Translations under genes and position numbers: made by a program
DNA from: a virus
IMG/VR virus record: IMGVR_UViG_3300027733_000117
Span: 1 to 36,633 of that record
Length of the DNA stretch: 36,633 nt
Reading direction: 5' to 3' (one strand)
Notes under the pieces: model-generated
Database searches by the model: none
The model's input: the letters and a program-made list of their open reading frames with translations, nothing else
What the model was told of the DNA's origin: nothing
Shown: positions 13,506-22,219 of the stretch, piece by piece
Layout: every line of letters starts with the position of its first letter
How positions within the stretch are numbered: position 1 is the stretch's first letter

Positions 13506-14552
13506 TTATCCTTTTATGTTTACAATGCCACCATTTGAATAATTCTTACGAGATATATTCCATACGTCATTCTCAATAGCCCATTTAAGATCGTCTATTG
13601 TTTCTAATACGCCTGGATAGACATATCCTTTAAGACTAAAACCATCTCTAGCATTTTCCATGTCTTCTGTATCTAGTGTATAGATGAGAGGACTAAAATA
13701 GTTAGTGCTATCACAGACAATAAAACTAGGATAGGCAACTGTATATCCATCATCTACTAGTCCTTTGAAATGATAATGTGCAGCATGCCAGTATAAGAAT
13801 GCTTGAATATATGCTCTTCTGTAAAGATAATATTCTTTATAGAAACCTTCAACACTCCAGGTACATTTTAAATCATAAACTTGAATAATTTTATTCTCAT
13901 GATCTATAATCACCTTGTCCATCATACTCTTAAACTTATGACCATGTACTTGATAGTTCTCTACCTGAAGCTGGTTGTATACATCATATCTAGATGTTTT
14001 ATCTTGATTAACTATAGATGCAGTGAAAGGGTTAGTCTTTAATTCTGTCACAATATTTTCAGAATTTGTGACATCATTTATACTAACAACTGTCATGCCT
14101 TTACTTCTAACCAACATAATCTCATCAAAATACGCTTCTGCTTCAGAGTCTATGAACTTCTTCATGACAGCATCATACGTAATCTTGAATCCAGAATCTT
14201 TATATGCATCTTGAGCAACATCACCAAACTCACGAGTGATCTCACCATTTGCATTAGTGGCCTCTTTCATGTGTTTGTACAACGCCTCCACAAAATCTAA
14301 CATTAGTCCTGTTGGTACACTTTGACATGTAGATAGATAGAATTTGTCATCAAACAACTCTGGTTCCATAAGTTTAGTTTCTACTAACCTACCCATGGTA
14401 GCTGCCTTATTATCCTCATCTACAACTTTCTCACCAAGTACATACTTACGATAATACTTCTTTCTGTCTTGTGAAAACTCCTTTAGACTAGAAGAGCTAT
14501 CCATTACGATAGCTCTATAACTTGCTTCTGTTTTACTCGTTCCCTTTATCAT
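13506..14552 (-). CDS. PD-(D/E)XK nuclease, RecB/Cas4-like
   Basis: The 348-residue protein shows the RecB/Cas4/lambda-exonuclease superfamily motifs in order: GRLVE (54-58), MDKVIID (211-217, metal Asp212), VYDLKCTW (225-232, Asp227 and Lys229) and QAFLYW (250-255, the QxxxY motif). Such enzymes are metal-dependent DNA exonucleases or endonucleases that process ends for recombination. With RecA, Sak4-like and SSB-like proteins in the same block, end resection for phage recombination is the natural role. Cysteines for a Cas4-type iron-sulfur cluster are not arranged as expected, so it is more like a phage exonuclease. It overlaps the upstream gene by 20 bases. Confidence 0.8.
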   Translation of the reverse strand: MIKGTSKTEASYRAIVMDSSSSLKEFSQDRKKYYRKYVLGEKVVDEDNKAATMGRLVETKLMEPELFDDKFYLSTCQSVPTGLMLDFVEALYKHMKEATNANGEITREFGDVAQDAYKDSGFKITYDAVMKKFIDSEAEAYFDEIMLVRSKGMTVVSINDVTNSENIVTELKTNPFTASIVNQDKTSRYDVYNQLQVENYQVHGHKFKSMMDKVIIDHENKIIQVYDLKCTWSVEGFYKEYYLYRRAYIQAFLYWHAAHYHFKGLVDDGYTVAYPSFIVCDSTNYFSPLIYTLDTEDMENARDGFSLKGYVYPGVLETIDDLKWAIENDVWNISRKNYSNGGIVNIKG

Positions 14553-14802
14553 TTTGTTTTTTGTTTTGTGATTCGTAATATGCTTCTACTATTTGGTCAT
14601 GCATTCTTCTTACTTCCATAGGAACACGCTTGAACCACCACTTAACTTCTATCTCATACTCTCTACCTTGCTCATCTAATCCTCTAGGATTAACTAGCCA
14701 GAAGTTATGTGTTTTACCATTAAACTCTACAGAACCTTCATACCAAATCTCTGTGAATGAAGAGTTCTTATTGATGGATACTATTGCTTGTTTCTCTTCC
14801 AT
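14533..14802 (-). CDS. Hypothetical protein, 89 residues
   Basis: A small beta-rich protein with aromatic motifs (FTEIWYEGSVEFNGKTHNFW, then YEIEVKWWFKRVPMEVRRM) and a charged C-terminal tail rich in Lys, Asn and Gln. The NGKxHxFWLVNPxG stretch resembles small phage proteins of unknown function. It starts on the TAATG overlap with the 53-residue gene upstream. Confidence 0.65.
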   Translation of the reverse strand: MEEKQAIVSINKNSSFTEIWYEGSVEFNGKTHNFWLVNPRGLDEQGREYEIEVKWWFKRVPMEVRRMHDQIVEAYYESQNKKQNDKGNE

Positions 14803-14963
14803 TAGTCTTCAAAAGGTTCTTCAACAATTGATACAACAACATCATTCTTAAGCATTTTGTGTAACTGTTCTACAGACTGAGCTGTAACATGTATCCATTC
14901 TTTGTCCTCTTTTCCAAAAGGTACATAAATTACTTTAAATCTTTTTGCTTGTTTCTTTTTCAT
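14802..14963 (-). CDS. Hypothetical protein, 53 residues
   Basis: The frame starts at ATG 14963 with MKKKQAKRFKVIYVPFGKED and ends VVVSIVEEPFEDTAA-stop. It is joined at both ends by the start/stop overlaps typical of this phage: ATGA with the gene upstream and TAATG with the gene downstream. That makes it credible despite its length. The product is a small alpha/beta polypeptide with a helix EQLHKMLKN. No family recognised. Confidence 0.65.
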   Translation of the reverse strand: MKKKQAKRFKVIYVPFGKEDKEWIHVTAQSVEQLHKMLKNDVVVSIVEEPFED

Positions 14964-15235
14964 AACTCATTTATTTTTTTAGTTGGTTTCCATATATAAG
15001 CAAACAGTTCATAACCACGTCCTGAATCTGTCTTGCCTACTATTTCATTCTTTAATTGTTCTGGTGTCAAGATCATAACCTCCTCTTTATGAATAATTGT
15101 GAAGTCTTCACCTAACTTGTAACATTCCCTAACCTCTTTTGAAGTTAAGTCTGCCCATAGTACTTTAGAGTCCATTTCTGGCTTGTACAACTTTTGTAGT
15201 TCCTTTCGCATCTTTTTCTGATTTTGTTTTAGCAT
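14960..15235 (-). CDS. Hypothetical protein, 91 residues
   Basis: The product begins with a basic helix (MLKQNQKKMRKELQKLY) and continues with a mixed domain (KVLWADLTSKEVRECYKLGE, then MILTPEQLKNEIVGK). No known family. The first ATG gives a 71-base overlap with the HNH gene; an internal ATG (MDSKVLW, about 15175) would leave only 11 bases of overlap and may be the true start. The end has the ATGA overlap with the next gene. Confidence 0.6.
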   Translation of the reverse strand: MLKQNQKKMRKELQKLYKPEMDSKVLWADLTSKEVRECYKLGEDFTIIHKEEVMILTPEQLKNEIVGKTDSGRGYELFAYIWKPTKKINEL

Positions 15236-15578
15236 TGTGACATCCTTCGCATAACACCTGTAAGTTATCTACCTCACAGAACAAACGTTCTACAAAACCT
15301 GGAAGATCATTAGCGCAGGTTAATGTACCTGCTGGTATAATATGATCCACATTAATCTTCTTATCAGGAAACCAATTCTTACATTGATTACATTGATATT
15401 CAAACTTCTGCCTTTTTAAAGGTCCTTTGTATATACGCTTAGCTTTCGCTTTACATTCTGCTATTGGTTTCCACCATCTAGACTTCTGCCTTAGACCACT
15501 TCTAATGAAACTCCAGAATGCTGATTCTGTCAATGTTCCACTATTTCTAGTCTTAGGTGTTACTTTTCTCTTAGCCAT
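15165..15578 (-). CDS. HNH endonuclease
   Basis: 137 residues with a full HNH nuclease core: a zinc ribbon CNQC (63-66) paired with CEGC (110-113), catalytic VDHIIPAG (Asp78, His79), NLQVLC (Asn105) and CHNAKT (His114). The basic N-terminus (MAKRKVTPKTRNSG, then WWKPIAECKAKAKR) suits DNA binding. Such enzymes act as packaging-associated, recombination or free-standing homing nucleases; neighbours do not settle which. ATG 15578 fits the MAK- start habit and lies ~12 bases after the predicted transcription start of the promoter candidate upstream. Confidence 0.85.
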   Translation of the reverse strand: MAKRKVTPKTRNSGTLTESAFWSFIRSGLRQKSRWWKPIAECKAKAKRIYKGPLKRQKFEYQCNQCKNWFPDKKINVDHIIPAGTLTCANDLPGFVERLFCEVDNLQVLCEGCHNAKTKSEKDAKGTTKVVQARNGL

Positions 15579-15588
15579 AATTGTATTA

Positions 15589-15626
15589 GTTGGGAGCAAA
15601 TATAACATTTACTCCCAACATAACAA
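15589..15626 (-). promoter_or_regulatory. Promoter candidate embedded in an 8-bp inverted repeat
   Basis: On the minus strand TTG (15626-15624) lies 19 nt before TATATTTG (15604-15597), matching the Bacteroidota pattern. The -7 element lies between the arms of an inverted repeat (GTTGGGAG 15589-15596, CTCCCAAC 15612-15619). The repeat could be an operator or a weak terminator for the rIIB-like gene, whose TAG is at 15627-15629. The HNH start is at 15578. Confidence 0.55.
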
Positions 15627-17096
15627 CTATATGGACTTAACTCTGTCACCAATAACAGCCTTCATCTCATTAAGAGAGTTAATTATATCTCTCACATCAT
15701 TCATAGATATGGTAGGGAAATTAACTGCATGCTTCTTAGCTTCAGCTGCGAATCCTGCTTTCACTTTATCAGCTAAGCCATCTAATTCATTGATAGCATA
15801 GGCGTCATCAAGCTCAAGAGTGTCAAAGTCTAGATCGTGTAACAAGCTAGTAGCTTCTTCACGTGGTACAGTCATGATTGGTAGATACTCATAACATCTA
15901 CCTTTACTTTCACCAATACCAACAACCTTCATTGGATTAATTAGAACTAGGACAGACTGGTCGCCACATCCTACATAATGAATCTCATCACTAGTAAAAT
16001 GTAAACCTGCTGCACCACAGTCATCTGTGTTCCATCTACATTGTTCCATTGGCATCTCTACCACTTTACCTACACGAATGTCAAATGTACCAGTGTGAGC
16101 ATCTGTGAAACGATTCTCTGCACGATTAGGTAGATCAAGATATAAATCTGTCAATCCACCAATTAGTTCGCCATTCTCTTTACGAACCACATCATCGTAT
16201 CCACCTTCTCCATCACACACTGGACATACACAATCTTCTTGATCTTCTTCAGGTACTTCCTCACCATAGCAATATCCACATTCTGTCCACTCATCATCAT
16301 AAAGATCATCTACATGGACAAGTTTGTATTCACCATTCTCTAAGAATACTACATAATTTTCTGGACTCTTCTTCCATACAGCCTTCACCTTGTTGTAAGA
16401 CTCGCTGATAAACTGCACAAGTTCTGTACCACCATGGATGGTGACAACGTTACGTAAAGCTGCGAAGAATCCTTGCTTAGTAATCTTGAAGCTATTCTTC
16501 TTTAAGAATTCAAATAACTTCTCAGCCACTTCAGCACGTGGGTTTAAGCAACACCACATCCAGAATCTTTTAAGCGCTTCATATTCTTCACTTATAGGCT
16601 CAAGAGGATTCCTCCTACCTACAATTGAAGCAAACTCTTCCACCATCATAGGAGGAAGACTACGATTGATTCCTGTCATATACAAAGAACCATCTCTAAG
16701 CTCAAAGTCATCTAACTTAGCAAGAGCTTTACAACCTTCTAGTATAGCTGCATTGCGCTTAACCTCTTCTTCAAACTTACGCTTCTCTTCTAGTCCTTCT
16801 TTAGAACTACATACAGTGAACAGCTCTATTTCATTCCTTGCATCACGAGCACGTCTGAAATCATCCATTGTAGCAGGATGCTTGCTAATGATATTACCAT
16901 CATTAAGTACAATAGTTAATACGTCATTTACAAACTTGATGTTTGAATATGGCTTAAGAAGAATTGTACTACTAGTATCGCTAGATGTAGTAGTAAGAGT
17001 GTACGCAGGAGCTGTTGTTTCTTTCAACAACATCTCTGCTAATTTTGTGTCTCTATCAATAAGAGACTTGAAAAAATCTAAACTTGCATTGTTCAT
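15627..17096 (-). CDS. rIIB: rIIB-like protein with zinc-ribbon insertion
   Basis: 489 residues, against 312 in T4 rIIB. The family core is at ~329-367: FTDAHTGTFDIRVGKVVEM, then EQCRWNTDDC and GLHF, matching the YTDxHTGxxxIxxGxxVxMxRxxCDxxxxxxCSxGLH signature. Just before it, residues 273-294 carry CGYC and CVCPVC, a DnaJ-like zinc ribbon that T4 rIIB lacks as far as I recall. The gene is next to an rIIA-like ATPase, as in T4, where the pair protects infection from prophage exclusion (RexAB) by an unsettled, membrane-associated mechanism. Here the same role is inferred. The ~240-residue N-terminal half is unassigned. Confidence 0.75.
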   Translation of the reverse strand: MNNASLDFFKSLIDRDTKLAEMLLKETTAPAYTLTTTSSDTSSTILLKPYSNIKFVNDVLTIVLNDGNIISKHPATMDDFRRARDARNEIELFTVCSSKEGLEEKRKFEEEVKRNAAILEGCKALAKLDDFELRDGSLYMTGINRSLPPMMVEEFASIVGRRNPLEPISEEYEALKRFWMWCCLNPRAEVAEKLFEFLKKNSFKITKQGFFAALRNVVTIHGGTELVQFISESYNKVKAVWKKSPENYVVFLENGEYKLVHVDDLYDDEWTECGYCYGEEVPEEDQEDCVCPVCDGEGGYDDVVRKENGELIGGLTDLYLDLPNRAENRFTDAHTGTFDIRVGKVVEMPMEQCRWNTDDCGAAGLHFTSDEIHYVGCGDQSVLVLINPMKVVGIGESKGRCYEYLPIMTVPREEATSLLHDLDFDTLELDDAYAINELDGLADKVKAGFAAEAKKHAVNFPTISMNDVRDIINSLNEMKAVIGDRVKSI

Positions 17097-17122
17097 TTTG
17101 TGATTGTTTATAATGTTAAAAT

Positions 17123-19468
17123 TTAAGCTACAAATAATGATAATTGACCTTCCTCTACAGGAACGTGTCCTTCAGTAATATTATAGTTACTAGCATTCAT
17201 GCGCATGTTTTTATAACGACACATGTCTTTCATAACATCTAATAAACCTTTGTAATCAAAAGCATTTCCATAACTACCATGCATTTTGTTACATAACTTC
17301 TTCATGAAAGGATGTTTAGAAAAGAGTTTATCTATACGATTGAGTTTAGTAAACATCTCTAAGTCATAAAGATTATAATTAGAGGCATATTCATCAAGCT
17401 TAAGATCAGTATTAGTTTCTTTAGCCCATGTATAAATCATCTTCTCTTGATAATCATATAGCTCATCAAGATCTTTCTTTAAACCTGAGTTAACTTCATC
17501 TAATACATTACGAACGTCAAACACCTTACTGTATAATCCTTTAAACATAAAGATTAACTTAGCTGTCATCATCCTCTTGAATGGTTTGTTATGACCTTTC
17601 AAGAATGTAGCTAGAGGCATAAAGTTATGAAGATTATACATCTCCAACACTTTAATTTCTCTATCAGACATAATGACAAACTTTATTTCATTCTCCATTT
17701 TCCTAAACATTCCAAACAAATGATCAAGAGATGTGCGCTCTTCTTCTTTAGCATATACAGTGAGCATCTTTCTCTTATGAAGCTCTTTACCATCATATAC
17801 CATAGGAACAAACTTAGCATTAGATCCTGTTTCTCTTTCTGGAGCTGTTGCTTGCTTAACGTTAACATCACCCTTCTCCTTCACCTTACCATTCTTGGCA
17901 GCTTTAGGTTTAGGCTTAAAGTTTTTAGCTTTGTCAGCAACAATCCATGCTTCAGGAACATCAATAGCATCTAAATCTACAAAGCTATTTGTAACCTTAT
18001 TAAGACAAGTTTGGAATTCAGTTATCACTTCTCTCCATTGTGACTTAGGATAGTTATACAACTTTAACAAGTCGTGATAACAACCCATGTCTGGATTACT
18101 TGTATTATAGCTGTTCTTACTCCAATCTTTGTTTTTAGAGAATAATGTAAAAGCATGAGACTTCTTAATAAACTTTGCAGACTTCTTGGCCCATAGCTCT
18201 TTAATATAACGACGCTTGCGATCACCAAATATTCCTGTGAATACAACAATCTTGTCAGCTCTATGTAAAGATGTAAAAGTTACATCTGAATCCCATCTAC
18301 TACGAGACTCAGATATTCTAGCTCTGTAATTACTTAGCTCATATTTACATTCATATTCATTAAGCATATAGTCTCTTATTTTATAAAGACTTTCTGCTGT
18401 AAAATACTTACATCCTATTAATGTAGGCGTACGTGCTGGTATTGTAGCATGCTTTAGTATTTCAGATATCTCCCATTTATCACCATTGTGATCTGTAATG
18501 TGTCTAAATCCAGTAGAGAAATGATCTACCACTGCACGTACGTCATCTGTGTCAGCAATAGTTTCATTATACTTAGTCATGAACTCATTAGCCAGAGTTG
18601 TAATCTTATTCTTGATAAGTTGCTTAGCTTCCTGAGTGTATCTTAATGACTCTCTATTTGGCGTAGGAAACAATCCATCTGTAAGACTAAACCTTAATCC
18701 TATTCTACAATGATAAATTCTACTAATACCAAGCTTATCAAAGTCTAATGGATAATACACATTGTCTAGACATACGTGCATTTCATGATCAGGACATACG
18801 TCTGATATTTGATAATGCTCACTTCTATAGATTTTGAATGTATTGTCCATATCAGGAACATCAAAATAGACATTCTCAAAATATGCAAGTTGTTCCTTAA
18901 TCTTCTTCTTGAATTCGTAGGCATCACTCCACTTAACAGGAATGATGATCTTTACACCATTACCTTCAGAAGTTGCACTATCGTACAACAAGTCAATTGA
19001 GTTGACTTCTTCTCCTTCATACATCATATACTTACGCTCTCTTCCATCTTTACGTGCAATGAAATAGAAGCTAGAAGCATATGCAAGAGGGGCTTTGAAA
19101 CCAAGGCCCATCATACCAAGCTCTGTGGTAGACTCACGCTTTGTGCTCTTACCATACTTGCTAATAATGTTCTCTACATCATTAGCATCTAAACCAATGC
19201 CAAAATCCTCAACAGAGAATTCATAGGCACTATTGTTATTCTTAAAGCTAACAATAATAGGATGATTAGCCTTACCTGCTCTACGATGAGAGTCTAGTGC
19301 ATTACTAGCACACTCTCTAACAGTTGAACCAATTGCGTCTGCATATAGGTTCTTACTCAACATCTGCATCAAAACCTGTGCACTGTCAAGATCTAACGAC
19401 ATACCAATAGTAGCTTGTGTGCTACCCACTTCATGTATTAAAGATTGTGTTTGTTTTTCTAAGATCAT
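17123..19468 (-). CDS. rIIA: rIIA-like GHKL ATPase
   Basis: The 781-residue protein has an N-terminal GHKL (HSP90/histidine-kinase type) ATP-binding domain: N-box ECASNALDSH (52-61; Glu52, Asn56), G1 VEDFGIGL (86-93, Asp88) and G2 GMMGLGFKAPLAY (118-130). T4 rIIA (725 residues) has the same fold. The C-terminal two thirds are unassigned; around residue 480-500 there is a Lys/Pro/Ala-rich linker (FKPKPKAAKNGK). I chose ATG 19468 (MILEKQTQ), which overlaps the previous stop as ATGA, over the TTG at 19489. With the rIIB-like gene 26 bases downstream it likely forms the rII pair. Confidence 0.8.
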   Translation of the reverse strand: MILEKQTQSLIHEVGSTQATIGMSLDLDSAQVLMQMLSKNLYADAIGSTVRECASNALDSHRRAGKANHPIIVSFKNNNSAYEFSVEDFGIGLDANDVENIISKYGKSTKRESTTELGMMGLGFKAPLAYASSFYFIARKDGRERKYMMYEGEEVNSIDLLYDSATSEGNGVKIIIPVKWSDAYEFKKKIKEQLAYFENVYFDVPDMDNTFKIYRSEHYQISDVCPDHEMHVCLDNVYYPLDFDKLGISRIYHCRIGLRFSLTDGLFPTPNRESLRYTQEAKQLIKNKITTLANEFMTKYNETIADTDDVRAVVDHFSTGFRHITDHNGDKWEISEILKHATIPARTPTLIGCKYFTAESLYKIRDYMLNEYECKYELSNYRARISESRSRWDSDVTFTSLHRADKIVVFTGIFGDRKRRYIKELWAKKSAKFIKKSHAFTLFSKNKDWSKNSYNTSNPDMGCYHDLLKLYNYPKSQWREVITEFQTCLNKVTNSFVDLDAIDVPEAWIVADKAKNFKPKPKAAKNGKVKEKGDVNVKQATAPERETGSNAKFVPMVYDGKELHKRKMLTVYAKEEERTSLDHLFGMFRKMENEIKFVIMSDREIKVLEMYNLHNFMPLATFLKGHNKPFKRMMTAKLIFMFKGLYSKVFDVRNVLDEVNSGLKKDLDELYDYQEKMIYTWAKETNTDLKLDEYASNYNLYDLEMFTKLNRIDKLFSKHPFMKKLCNKMHGSYGNAFDYKGLLDVMKDMCRYKNMRMNASNYNITEGHVPVEEGQLSLFVA

Positions 19469-20181
19469 ATTTCTGCTTTTTCTAGCCAATCAATTTTATA
19501 CCCATTGGTTTCTTTGATTAGCGTGTTGATTTTTGTGAATACTCCTTCTGTATCCCAATGACTGTTCCTGTAAGAAGCTGAAGCTGGATGACTCAATTCA
19601 AAATGAAATGTGAATGGTGAGACATACCTCTTAAGCTTACCTGCTTCTTTACCAAAGAACACTATTGGTATACCTGTAAATGAAAATACTTCCTCCAACA
19701 GATATTGCATAAATGGTTCCCATATCTTTAAATGAGATCCTGCTTTATGAATTTCTGTAGTGAGGGCTGCGTTACATAGTAACACTCCTTGCTTAGCTAG
19801 GAATGTTAAATCTGGGTTTCTATCTCTATCGAAAGCAAAACCACCATACAGTTCCTTCTCTATGCCCTGATATAATTGAAACAAGCTTGGTTGCAACACT
19901 TTAGTTGTAGAACAGCTCATCATCAATCCATCAGCAACAGGTTTATAATGTGCCATTGTGTGATATGGACATAAACCTATAAGAATAACTTTAACATCTT
20001 GAAAGCGTGTTTCTTTAAAACATCTCCAAACATTCTGAGAGAGAGGAGCAATTGTCTTGCCCCTCTTACTATCAGCTTTTAGTTGTTCGTAGATTTTATC
20101 ACAAGCCTCGCTCTCTATGAAAGGCTTCATCTTAGGATGCCAGCTTTCATCAAATAAATCTTTAAACTTTTCCCAATTCAT
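19465..20181 (-). CDS. Uracil-DNA-glycosylase-like protein lacking the catalytic Asp
   Basis: 238 residues with the family 1 UDG layout. The water-activating loop, normally GQDPYH, reads GLCPYH (69-74), so catalytic Asp is replaced by Cys71 and Gln by Leu70. Other parts persist: GLMMS (85-89), VLLCNAALT with the uracil-contacting Asn137, HKAGSHLKIWEPF (compare KPGSH..GWE.F), IPIVFFGKEA, and HPASAS (198-203) for the catalytic-His loop HPSPLS. It may have altered chemistry, be a non-cleaving uracil-DNA binder, or serve replication as the poxvirus UDG (D4) does as a processivity factor. It sits between a DUF932-like gene and rIIA, one base from the former. Confidence 0.75.
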   Translation of the reverse strand: MNWEKFKDLFDESWHPKMKPFIESEACDKIYEQLKADSKRGKTIAPLSQNVWRCFKETRFQDVKVILIGLCPYHTMAHYKPVADGLMMSCSTTKVLQPSLFQLYQGIEKELYGGFAFDRDRNPDLTFLAKQGVLLCNAALTTEIHKAGSHLKIWEPFMQYLLEEVFSFTGIPIVFFGKEAGKLKRYVSPFTFHFELSHPASASYRNSHWDTEGVFTKINTLIKETNGYKIDWLEKAEI

Positions 20182-20960
20182 TATAATGATAGTTCTAATT
20201 GTCTATATTCTGGTACACTGATAATAGCTGGTCTCTGACTAGCTACTAGTTCTCCTTGTGTGTTTACAAAGAAATCATGAGCACTCATATGATCATTCAT
20301 CCATGTTGCTGGATGTAATTCTTTCATTGAATGTGTTGTGTGTTGATACAAATCCCACAGTGTGCCTTCTACACCATAATCATAAGAAGGTTTAATTATC
20401 TCCTTACGAATAATGTTAAGCTGCATTGTACTAATGATTTGCTCTTCTACCACCATACGTCCTAGTAGCTCACCTTGCTGACGCTTAGTAATTTCTACCT
20501 GCTTCATCAACTCACGTTGTATCTGCATCTCTCTAAAAGCATCACCTGCGCTCTTGATGTATTCAGTAATGGCTGATGGTGTAAACTCTTGAATAGAGCC
20601 CTTATGAGCTTTCTTGAATGTACCCATGTCACCAGACACTACACCATTAGAACATATCATGATGTTTACACCAATAGCAAACTTCAAACTAACCTGACGA
20701 TTATAACTGTTCTGCCATCCAATCTGGATTTGCATCTCACTATCCATAATGTTGGTTAGTGTAAACTTACCTGTAGACACTTGTCCATCAGCTGCTAGTG
20801 TATATGCTTCCTTACCTAATGTAAAGCCTGCACCATCAATAGCTGCTAGTGTAAGATCAATTAACTGTGCATTGCTTACTGGTTTGTAAGTTGCTGTTTG
20901 TGCTGGTACAGGCACTGCTGTTACCAAATGCTTCAAGCTTGTGTAGTCTGTTCTTTTCAT
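20181..20960 (-). CDS. DUF932-like protein
   Basis: The 259-residue protein has the DUF932-type centre: MQIQIGWQNSYNRQVSLKFA followed by IGVNIMICSNGVV, the NSxDxSxxxxFxxGxxVxICxNGM pattern of plasmid and phage proteins. The N-terminal part (VSNAQLIDLTLAAIDGAGF) and long central helices (YIKSAGDAFREMQIQREL) also fit. The function of DUF932 is unsettled; it occurs near replication or recombination genes, as here beside the primase. It overlaps the upstream 57-residue gene by ATGA and the UDG-like gene by one base. Confidence 0.7.
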   Translation of the reverse strand: MKRTDYTSLKHLVTAVPVPAQTATYKPVSNAQLIDLTLAAIDGAGFTLGKEAYTLAADGQVSTGKFTLTNIMDSEMQIQIGWQNSYNRQVSLKFAIGVNIMICSNGVVSGDMGTFKKAHKGSIQEFTPSAITEYIKSAGDAFREMQIQRELMKQVEITKRQQGELLGRMVVEEQIISTMQLNIIRKEIIKPSYDYGVEGTLWDLYQHTTHSMKELHPATWMNDHMSAHDFFVNTQGELVASQRPAIISVPEYRQLELSL

Positions 20961-21130
20961 GATTGTGATATTCTAAGTTTAAATCCAAAAAATTTATTTA
21001 ATATTCCTTCTAGGTTTTCTATACCTATGCATTCTATAGAGTCTCCTTCTGTAGTCTCTAACCATTCTGTCTCTTGTTGTATCTCATACACAAGATCTTC
21101 AACAGCTGCTGCTAATTCTTCTACGTTCAT
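20957..21130 (-). CDS. Small acidic protein, 57 residues
   Basis: The frame starts at ATG 21130 (MNVEELAAAVEDLVYEIQQE) and ends KLRISQS-TGA. It overlaps the primase end by four bases and the DUF932-like start by four (ATGA), so it fits seamlessly in the operon. The product is an acidic, predicted helical peptide with one Cys. No family recognised; it may be an adaptor for a neighbouring replication protein. Confidence 0.65.
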   Translation of the reverse strand: MNVEELAAAVEDLVYEIQQETEWLETTEGDSIECIGIENLEGILNKFFGFKLRISQS

Positions 21131-22137
21131 AGTAGTTCTTTTTCTTTTAGATAGTTTTCTATTGCTTGCATACCATGGACTTTTGCTAGATCAGCCCAAT
21201 CTTTAATGCCCTCAGATAAATACTTTCTGGGTACATTACAGTAATCAAAGTTGAATATCTTGGTGATTTGTTGTGAATTCTCTACGCCTGTTACGTCTGA
21301 ATCAAAACTAAGTATCTGACTAACAGAGTTACTCTTGATATATTCAACGTTCTCAGGAGAGAAACAACCTAGGCCCTCGTTCTGTACAGCACAGCTGCAT
21401 GGAAAAAGTTTCTTCATCACCATATAATCCTTCTTTGATTTGTTGATAAATGCTACATCACATTGTTTGATGTCATCTTTACCATCCATCGCAGTTATGG
21501 GTACATTGTTTGGTACCCATTTACTCTTCTTATCCTTAGCGTGTGGACGATATATCTTCCATTTATCATCATACAAATAACCAAACCTCAGCTCAAAAGG
21601 AACTGGGAACAGTTGTTTGTTAAGATAAACCTTAGATATACTATAAACATTATTTGCTTTCAGGTCATCAAGACTTTGATGATACTGATTCCAATAGGCC
21701 AATTCGTCATTAGTGAATGCTTTCACAACCACTTGAATGTTAGAATATGCTTTGACAGCACGTACTGGTTGGATGTATTGTGAGACAATACGTTTGTATT
21801 GTTCTGTATTGGTTTCTCTAGAAAATCCTAGTCCAAAGTCTCTATCAATTAGTGCTAAGACTTCTTTTAAATCTTTAAGATTAAAAGACATTTTAACAAA
21901 ATCAAAACAAGAACCTCTCTTACTAGTATCTGCAAAATCAATAAACGTTAATCTTCCTTGCTTATTTCCAATCATAAATGATGGATTACGCTCGTTTCTA
22001 AATGGAGAAAACGTCACAACATTTGGCTCCCAATCAGTATTGGGCATATAATATTTAAATATGTCATACTCTGTTATCTTTTCGAGTATCTTTTCTGGCG
22101 TAAGGAAAGAAGGTTTTAATCTTCCTGTTATTCCCAT
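21127..22137 (-). CDS. DnaG-type primase with TOPRIM domain, zinc site lost
   Basis: The 336-residue protein resembles a short DnaG primase. Residues 43-54 (FSPFRNERNPSF) and 75-81 (GSCFDFV) match the CHC2 zinc-domain surroundings (CPFHxExxPSF, GGdaidFv), but the Cys/His ligands are replaced by Ser, Arg and others. The TOPRIM part has FINKSKKDYMVMKKL (229-243), a conserved QNEG and the metal-binding LSFDSDVTG (275-283; Asp278, Asp280). It would make RNA primers with the DnaB-like helicase; no helicase domain is attached. It starts after a hairpin terminator, in a ~80-base leader. Confidence 0.8.
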   Translation of the reverse strand: MGITGRLKPSFLTPEKILEKITEYDIFKYYMPNTDWEPNVVTFSPFRNERNPSFMIGNKQGRLTFIDFADTSKRGSCFDFVKMSFNLKDLKEVLALIDRDFGLGFSRETNTEQYKRIVSQYIQPVRAVKAYSNIQVVVKAFTNDELAYWNQYHQSLDDLKANNVYSISKVYLNKQLFPVPFELRFGYLYDDKWKIYRPHAKDKKSKWVPNNVPITAMDGKDDIKQCDVAFINKSKKDYMVMKKLFPCSCAVQNEGLGCFSPENVEYIKSNSVSQILSFDSDVTGVENSQQITKIFNFDYCNVPRKYLSEGIKDWADLAKVHGMQAIENYLKEKELL

Positions 22138-22160
22138 TTAATTTATTTAGTTTAGAAAAG

Positions 22161-22189
22161 AAAGCCCAATCTAAAATAGACTGGGCTTT
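22161..22189 (-). terminator. Intrinsic terminator after the SSB-like gene
   Basis: A 13-bp stem with one mismatch (AAAGCCCAATCTA 22161-22173, TAGACTGGGCTTT 22177-22189) with a 3-nt loop is followed on the minus strand by CTTTTCTAAACT. It lies between the SSB-like gene (stop 22220) and the primase start (22137), and probably reduces read-through rather than stopping it fully. Confidence 0.7.
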
Positions 22190-22219
22190 ACTATAATAGA
22201 TGATATAAAATAGAAAATC

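Noticed and set aside
16438-17103. 221-residue + strand ORF
   Set aside because: Antisense to the rIIB-like gene, whose conserved motifs fix the coding strand.
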